Source: Streptomyces verrucosisporus
Lineage (GTDB): Bacteria > Actinomycetota > Actinomycetes > Streptomycetales > Streptomycetaceae
DNA length: 64,000 bases
NCBI RefSeq assembly: GCF_017114865.1
Contig: NZ_JADEYH010000009.1
Location: forward strand, 62,001 to 126,000
Direction: 5' to 3'
The position numbers and the translations under genes are program-made. The stretch's first letter is position 1, and each line of letters begins with the position of its first letter. The notes under the pieces are model-generated. The model worked only from the letters and a program-made list of their open reading frames with translations. It was not told the origin of the DNA and ran no database searches. Shown in pieces: positions 59,343 through 64,000 of this stretch.

Positions 59343-60455
59343 GTGCCACCCCTGTCCTCCCGCCTGCCGGTCTTCCCGTGGGACCGGCTGGAGCCGTACA
59401 AGAAGACCGCGGCCGAACACCCCGACGGCATCGTGGACCTCTCCGTGGGCACCCCCGTCGACCCGGTGCCCGAGGTGGTCCGCCGGGCGCTGGCCGGGGC
59501 CGCCGACAGCCCCGGCTACCCGACGGTCTGGGGCACGGAGGAGCTGCGGGACGCGATCGTGGGCTGGAGCGAGCGGCGGCTGGGCGCGCGGGGTCTGGCG
59601 CACACCCACGTCCTGCCGGTCGTCGGCTCCAAGGAACTGGTGGCCTGGCTGCCGATCCAGCTCGGCATCGGGGGCGGGCCGGCCACCGGGGACAAGGTGG
59701 CGTACCCGCGGCTGGCGTACCCGACGTACGAGGTGGGGGCGCGGCTGGCGGGCGCCGAGCCGGTCGTCTACGACGAGTCGCCGCGCGAACTGGACCCCGA
59801 GGGCCTGCGGCTGCTGTGGCTGAACTCCCCCTCCAACCCGACCGGCCGGGTGCTGCCCGGGGAGGAACTGAGGGCCACCGTCGCCTGGGCGCGCGAGCAC
59901 GGGGTGCTGGTCTTCAGCGACGAGTGCTACCTGGAGCTGGGCTGGGAGGCCGAACCGGTCTCCGTCCTCCACCCGGACGTCTGCGGCGGCAGCCACGAGG
60001 GCATCGTCGCCGTCCACTCGCTGTCCAAGCGCTCCAACCTGGCCGGCTACCGGGCGGCGTTCCTGGTCGGGGACGAGGCGGTCCTGGAGGAGCTGCTGCG
60101 GGTGCGCAAGCACGGCGGGATGATGGTGCCCGCCCCGGTGCAGGCCGCCACGGTGGCGGCGCTCGGCGACGACGCGCACGTGGCCGAGCAGCGCGAGCGC
60201 TACGCGGCACGGCGCGCGGCGCTGCGCACGGCGCTCGAGGCGAGCGGTTTCCGGATCGAGCACAGCGAGGCCTCGCTGTACCTGTGGGCGACGCGCGACG
60301 AGCCCTGCTGGGACACGGTCGGGGAGCTGGCCCGGCGCGGTGTGCTGGTCGCGCCCGGCGACTTCTACGGCCCCGCGGGCGAGCGGTTCGTACGGGTCGC
60401 CTTCACGGCCACCGACGAGCGCGTCGGGGAGGCGGTGCGGCGCCTGACCGCGTGA
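59343..60455 (+). CDS. dapC: Succinyldiaminopimelate aminotransferase DapC
   Basis: A 370-residue PLP aminotransferase of the class I/II fold that makes N-succinyl-LL-diaminopimelate in lysine and peptidoglycan synthesis. Recognisable parts are LPVVGSKELVAWLP, the LNSPSNPTGRVLP turn, FSDECYLELGW and the PLP lysine in VHSLSKRSNLAGYRAAF. A C-terminal GVLVAPGDFYGPAG segment is typical of the actinobacterial DapC group. The GTG start has GGAAAGAGA in front. dapE, the next enzyme but one, lies 2.1 kb downstream. Confidence 0.93.
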   Translation: MPPLSSRLPVFPWDRLEPYKKTAAEHPDGIVDLSVGTPVDPVPEVVRRALAGAADSPGYPTVWGTEELRDAIVGWSERRLGARGLAHTHVLPVVGSKELVAWLPIQLGIGGGPATGDKVAYPRLAYPTYEVGARLAGAEPVVYDESPRELDPEGLRLLWLNSPSNPTGRVLPGEELRATVAWAREHGVLVFSDECYLELGWEAEPVSVLHPDVCGGSHEGIVAVHSLSKRSNLAGYRAAFLVGDEAVLEELLRVRKHGGMMVPAPVQAATVAALGDDAHVAEQRERYAARRAALRTALEASGFRIEHSEASLYLWATRDEPCWDTVGELARRGVLVAPGDFYGPAGERFVRVAFTATDERVGEAVRRLTA

Positions 60456-60468
60456 GGTGCGCGGGGAA

Positions 60469-60510
60469 ACGGGCGGGCCCGGGGATCGCACGATCCCCGG
60501 GCCCGCCCGT
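60469..60510. terminator. Bidirectional hairpin terminator
   Basis: A 20-bp stem (60469-60488 with 60491-60510), including an outer A-T pair, with only two unpaired bases at the centre, between convergent dapC and the exported-protein gene. Confidence 0.75.
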
Positions 60511-60566
60511 CCGCGTTGTCGGCGCCCACCGGCGCCCACCGGTGTCGGCCGACACCGGAAGCGGTG

Positions 60567-61079
60567 TCAGAGCAGCGGCAGGTTCTTGCCGACCGGCGGC
60601 AGCTTGCCGACCGCCGGCAGACCGTCGGTCAGGGAGTCGGCCTTCACCTGCTTGCCGACGGCGGGCACCTTGCCCTTGGCGGACTTCACGGCCTTGCCCG
60701 CCTTGCCCTTGCCGCCGGTGGCGGGCCCGGCGGCCTCGCCGAGGAGGGAGCCGGCGGTCGCCACCGTGTCGTCGGCGGTCCTCTGCACGGCCGGGACGGC
60801 GGTCCTGCCCGCGGCTCCGACGGTCCGGCCCGCGGTCGGCACGGTCTTCTTCACGGCCTTGCTGCCGGTGTCGGCCACCTGGGTGCTCGTCTTGCGCGAG
60901 GTGTCGTCGATGGTGTCGCCCAGGTTCGCGCCGTCCAGGTTGCTCACTCCGCCCAGGTTCTTGGCGGGCGGCAGGAGTTCGGCGGCGTTCGCGGAACCGG
61001 CCGCACCGACTGCGGAGGCGGCACCCGCTGCGACCAGCAGCGCGGTCCGTGCGATCCGGCGCGAGAGGGGGAGGGACAT
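60567..61079 (-). CDS. Small secreted protein with Thr/Lys/Ala-rich repeats
   Basis: A 170-residue protein. MSLPLSRRIARTALLVAAGA with the SANAAE cleavage site is a clear signal peptide. The mature part is low in aromatic and cysteine residues and contains recurrent short T-V-x-T-A-G-R-T-V and A-V-G-K units (LPAVGKLPPVGKNLPLL at the end). ATG 61079 follows AAGGAG. No domain is recognised; such ATP-free, repeat-like secreted proteins are common surface proteins in streptomycetes. Confidence 0.8.
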   Translation of the reverse strand: MSLPLSRRIARTALLVAAGAASAVGAAGSANAAELLPPAKNLGGVSNLDGANLGDTIDDTSRKTSTQVADTGSKAVKKTVPTAGRTVGAAGRTAVPAVQRTADDTVATAGSLLGEAAGPATGGKGKAGKAVKSAKGKVPAVGKQVKADSLTDGLPAVGKLPPVGKNLPLL

Positions 61080-61524
61080 GTTGCTCCTTCGACGGAGAAG
61101 AGGCTTGCTGAGGTTTCCCGCGGGCCGTCGGGCCCGGAGGGCGTCGTTGCGCATCCGGCCGGGGCGGCGCCCCCCGGACGCTGTGCCTATCGGGCCGGGA
61201 GGCCCGGAGGTTGCGGCCGTCCGGGTAAAGGATTGGCAATGCCCCGGTGGCCCCGGTGGCGGGGGAGGCGGGGGGCGGGGCCGCCCTCGGGGGCTCCCGA
61301 AGGGCGCCGGACCCCGGCGCGGCCATGGGTTTTCCGCGATTTGGCGGAGCCGGGCCAGGGGCCGCGCCGACGGCCTCGGAGGGCCTGGCGGCCATGGCGC
61401 ACGACCCCCGTTCGGGTGACGGGGGGAGACGCCGTGCGGTGACGCGGCGGACACCTCTCAGCCCCCCGCCCCGGCGCCGCGTCGCCGCACGGAACCGGGG
61501 CGGAGGCGGCGCGCAGGCCGGCGG
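61080..61524. other. Intergenic region upstream of the exported-protein gene
   Basis: 445 bp. The stretch 61215-61240 (TAAAGGATTGGCAAT) is A/T-rich and may hold the promoter of the exported-protein gene. Other frames are GC-rich but lack support. No terminator stem of quality was found for the minus-strand gene that ends upstream of it. Confidence 0.35.
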
Positions 61525-62454
61525 TCAGCGCGAGGTGGCTATGACGACCTCGGCACCCGCCTCGTCCCCGGCCGTGCGCCAGCCCTCGGCGGCCCGTCCG
61601 GCCTCCCAGACCCGCTTCCCGTAGGAGACGCGCTCGATCCCCAGCTCCTGGGAGTGGGCCACGGCCCAGTGCGCCAGTTCCCAGCCGCGGCGGTCGGCGT
61701 CCGCCCCGCCGGTGCGCGCCGGGGTGTGGACGGGGACGGAGACGACCGGGCCGGGCGCGCTGCGCCCGGCGCCGCCGCCGTCGATGCCGGGGGCATCCGG
61801 CAGGACGTCCGCGCCGAACTCGCGGATCAGCCGCTCGCGCACCCGCACCGGGTCGCCGGCGGCCGTCTCCTTCGGGGTGACCTTCGCGGGCACGCAGTTC
61901 AGGGCGGCGGCCCGGCGGCCGGTCAGCGCGGCGGCCAGGAGCGCCGCCCTCGGCTCGTGCTTGGCGTAGGCGTCGGGGAAGCCGCTGCGCTGCACCCGCT
62001 GGGCGGCGACGGTCAGGGGCAGCCGGGAGTAGCCCGGGATCTCCGCCAGATGCTCGTAGAACTTCCCGGCCGAGTACACCGGGTCCATGATCTGCTCCGC
62101 CGTTCCCCAGCCCTGGGAGGGCCGCTGCTGGAAGAGGCCCACGGAGTCGCGGTCGCCGTAGTCGATGTTGCGCAGCGCCGACTCCTGCATGGCCGTCGCC
62201 AGGGCGATGGTGACGGCCCGCTCGGGCAGGCCGCGGGCGGAGGCGACGGCCTGGATGGTCGAGGCGTTGGCGGCCTGCTGCGGTTCGATGACGTACGGCT
62301 CGCCGCCGGCCGCGGTCACGGTGCAGCGTGCCGGTCCGGACCCGCCGGGATCGTGGCGCACGAGGAGGTACCCGGCGAGTCCGAGCAGTACGACGCACGC
62401 GGCGGCCAGGCGCGGCAGCCTGCCGCGGCGTGGAGTTGAAGCTCGCTCGGACAC
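61525..62454 (-). CDS. Membrane-anchored lysozyme-like protein
   Basis: A 309-residue protein with a basic N-terminus and one membrane segment (LAAACVVLLGLAGYLLV, about 15-31). Residues about 65-165 look like a lysozyme/transglycosylase-like fold: ALATAMQESALRNIDYGDRD with a Glu in the catalytic position, then SVGLFQQRPSQGWGTAEQIMD. The C-terminal part contains WELAHWAVAHSQELGIERVSYG. Databases often label this family heavy metal transporter, which the sequence does not support. A role in cell-wall cleavage is inferred. Confidence 0.72.
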   Translation of the reverse strand: MSERASTPRRGRLPRLAAACVVLLGLAGYLLVRHDPGGSGPARCTVTAAGGEPYVIEPQQAANASTIQAVASARGLPERAVTIALATAMQESALRNIDYGDRDSVGLFQQRPSQGWGTAEQIMDPVYSAGKFYEHLAEIPGYSRLPLTVAAQRVQRSGFPDAYAKHEPRAALLAAALTGRRAAALNCVPAKVTPKETAAGDPVRVRERLIREFGADVLPDAPGIDGGGAGRSAPGPVVSVPVHTPARTGGADADRRGWELAHWAVAHSQELGIERVSYGKRVWEAGRAAEGWRTAGDEAGAEVVIATSR

Positions 62455-62524
62455 GCGACAAAGGTACCGGCCCCGCCGTGTCCGGGACCCGGACGTGACG
62501 CGGATCCCACGGACGGACGCCAGG

Positions 62525-62530
62525 TAGGGT
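62525..62530 (+). promoter_or_regulatory. Candidate leaderless promoter (-10) for dapE
   Basis: TAGGGT lies 7 nt before the dapE ATG, and no ribosome binding site is visible between them. Confidence 0.45.
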
Positions 62531-62537
62531 CGGCCGC

Positions 62538-63668
62538 ATGGAGAGTGCCCCCGAAATCCCGGGAACCGCCCCCGGGGAGAGCCCGGATCCGACCCTGGAC
62601 CCGACCCTGGACCCGACCCTGGACGGGGCGTCGCTGGCCGCGCGCCTGGTCGACATCCCCTCCGTCAGCGGAGACGAGAAACCGCTCGCGGACGCGATCG
62701 AGGCCGCGCTGCGCGCCCTGCCGCACCTGCGCGTGGACCGGTACGGCAACAACGTGGTCGCCCGGACCGCGCTCGGCCGGGCCGAGCGGGTCGTCCTGGC
62801 CGGACACATCGACACCGTGCCGATCGCGGGCAACGTGCCCTCGCGGCTGGAGGACGGCGTGCTGTGGGGCTGCGGCACCTCCGACATGAAGGCCGGGGTC
62901 GCCGTCCAGCTCAGGATCGCCGCCACCGTGCCCGAGCCCAACCGCGACCTGACCTTCGTCTTCTACGACAACGAGGAGGTCGCGGCCCACCTCAACGGCC
63001 TCGGCCACCTGGCGAGCGCCCACCCCGACTGGCTGGCCGGGGACTTCGCGGTACTGCTGGAGCCATCACAGGGGCAGGTCGAGGGCGGCTGCCAGGGCAC
63101 GCTGCGGGTCGGGCTGCGGATGACCGGGCAGCGCGCCCACTCGGCGCGGAGCTGGAAGGGCGTCAACGCCGTCCACGCCGCCGCGCCGGTCCTGGCCCGG
63201 CTGGCCGCGTACGAGCCCAGGCGGCCGGTGGTCGACGGGCTGGAGTTCCGCGAGGGCCTCAACGCCGTGGGGATCACCGGTGGCGTCGCGGGCAACGTCA
63301 TCCCCGACGAGTGCACCGTGACCGTCAACTACCGCTATGCGCCCGACCTCACCGAACAGGAGGCGCTCGCCCACGTGCGGGAGGTGTTCGCCGGCTGCGG
63401 TGTGGCGGAGTTCGAGGTGGAGGACAGCTCCGGTCCGGCGCGGCCCGGCCTGACACACCCCGCCGCGGCGGCCTTCGTCGAGGCGGTCGGCGGCGAGGTG
63501 CGGCCGAAGTACGGCTGGACGGATGTCTCCCGGTTCAGCGCGCTGGGTGTGCCCGCCGTCAACTACGGCCCCGGGGACCCGAATCTGGCACACAAACGCG
63601 ACGAGAGGGTCGAAACGGCTCTGATCGGCCACTGCGAGGAGCGGCTGCGCGCCTGGCTTACCGCCTGA
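62538..63668 (+). CDS. dapE: Succinyl-diaminopimelate desuccinylase DapE
   Basis: A 376-residue M20-family zinc enzyme that removes succinate to give LL-diaminopimelate. Metal and catalytic motifs are [25 protein letters not shown] and YDNEEVAA, with the lid residue region [12 protein letters not shown] and C-terminal [22 protein letters not shown]. The first 30 residues carry a three-fold DPTL repeat absent from typical family members. Confidence 0.95.
   Translation: MESAPEIPGTAPGESPDPTLDPTLDPTLDGASLAARLVDIPSVSGDEKPLADAIEAALRALPHLRVDRYGNNVVARTALGRAERVVLAGHIDTVPIAGNVPSRLEDGVLWGCGTSDMKAGVAVQLRIAATVPEPNRDLTFVFYDNEEVAAHLNGLGHLASAHPDWLAGDFAVLLEPSQGQVEGGCQGTLRVGLRMTGQRAHSARSWKGVNAVHAAAPVLARLAAYEPRRPVVDGLEFREGLNAVGITGGVAGNVIPDECTVTVNYRYAPDLTEQEALAHVREVFAGCGVAEFEVEDSSGPARPGLTHPAAAAFVEAVGGEVRPKYGWTDVSRFSALGVPAVNYGPGDPNLAHKRDERVETALIGHCEERLRAWLTA
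62589..62624 (+). repeat. Three perfect 12-bp tandem repeats in dapE
   Basis: CCGACCCTGGAC is present three times without mismatch at 62589-62600, 62601-62612 and 62613-62624, encoding residues 18-29 as (PTLD)3 and keeping the frame. Confidence 0.9.
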
Positions 63669-63689
63669 CCCGCTGGGTATCGGCTGATC

Positions 63690-63722
63690 CGCGGGGCCCG
63701 CGCCGCCGGTGCGGGCCCCGCG
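63690..63722 (+). terminator. Hairpin terminator after dapE
   Basis: A perfect 12-bp stem (63690-63701 with 63711-63722) with a 9-nt loop, 21 nt past the stop codon. Confidence 0.65.
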
Positions 63723-63825
63723 ACATCCGGTGGCCGCCGGTGCGTCCGGGGAAGTTCCGCTCCGCGTGGTCCTCACCTGCGTACCCTGGCGGCCTGTACG
63801 TCGGCGTCGACAAGGGAGTTACGGC

Positions 63826-64000
63826 ATGGCCAGTGCGGAGGAGTTCGAGCAGGAGGACGCACCGCGGGAGCAGCGTCTCGGGCCGGTGCTGCGCCGCCAC
63901 GGCCAGGTGCAGCACAGCACCACCGACCAGCGTCTGCTGGACACCGCCGGCCCCTCGGACTGGCTGCACCAGGACCCGTGGCGGGTCATGCGCATCCAGT
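63826..64000 (+). CDS. LOG/TIGR00730 family Rossmann-fold protein, N-terminal fragment
   Basis: The frame starts at ATG 63826 and is open to the window end (58 codons). A polar N-terminus leads to TAGPSDWLHQDPWRVMRIQ, typical of the region before the Rossmann core of the TIGR00730 (lysine decarboxylase-like/LOG) proteins that follow dapE in streptomycetes. These enzymes are nucleoside monophosphate phosphoribohydrolases related to cytokinin-activating LOG. The catalytic PGGxGTxxE motif lies outside the window, so the call rests on the N-terminus and context. Confidence 0.65.
   Translation, partial: MASAEEFEQEDAPREQRLGPVLRRHGQVQHSTTDQRLLDTAGPSDWLHQDPWRVMRIQ

Overview
The window is chromosomal DNA from a high-GC actinomycete, almost certainly Streptomyces or a close relative. 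The evidence is very strong third-position G/C bias, many GTG and TTG starts, short overlaps between operon genes, a mycothiol-biosynthesis gene (mshB), a WhiB-family regulator, three SpoIIE/PP2C phosphatase-type regulators, a BldK-type oligopeptide importer and two in-frame TTA codons in regulator genes. Most of the order (fumA-fumC, ahpD-ahpC/oxyR, wbl-glpX, xseAB-ispH-ychF, typA-bldK, mshB-fdxA-dapC-dapE) agrees with my memory of the Streptomyces core chromosome. Species cannot be fixed from this sequence.

Layout. 1-5.4 kb: end of an AI-2E-type transporter gene, an SPFH protein with a ribbon-helix-helix partner, and a PadR / ABC ATPase / FtsX-type permease operon. 5.5-11 kb: a DUF1707/LiaF-like protein, class I and class II fumarases side by side, a DUF402 protein and a methyltransferase. 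11-16.3 kb: a GAF-PP2C-kinase-like regulator, the divergent peroxide-defence pair ahpCD/oxyR, and a WhiB protein. 16.4-22.9 kb: glpX, a DUF4245 protein, xseA/xseB, ispH, a DUF6542-like membrane protein and ychF.

23.0-31.9 kb is the accessory centre of the window. A tight minus-strand operon encodes a class III nucleotide-cyclase-like protein, a P-loop NTPase with a helical C-terminus, an SPFH-like protein and a Pycsar-type transmembrane effector (PycTM/DUF5706). A CRP-family regulator lies immediately upstream and a large SARP/NB-ARC/TPR regulator is divergent from it; each of these two regulators carries a TTA codon. I read this as an expanded cyclic-nucleotide defence or conflict module that may be tied to development through bldA. 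Its function is inference; its gene content and overlaps are directly visible.

32-41 kb: secreted M23 and S8 peptidases, a GntR regulator, a SPOR-like small protein and two neighbouring PP2C-type regulators. 41-52.4 kb: typA, a five-gene BldK-like peptide importer, and an S9 peptidase. 52.7-64 kb: a small membrane protein, mshB, a DUF6113-like protein, a large anchored protein with putative peptidoglycan-binding domains, a SirB1-like protein, a GNAT protein, fdxA, dapC, an exported protein, a lysozyme-like protein, dapE, and the start of a LOG-family gene.

Regulatory features that recur are perfect GC-rich hairpins at convergent gene ends, and a set of genes in which a TAnnnT -10 hexamer lies 6-7 nt before the ATG, implying leaderless mRNAs. 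No rRNA, tRNA, CRISPR array or transposase was seen.
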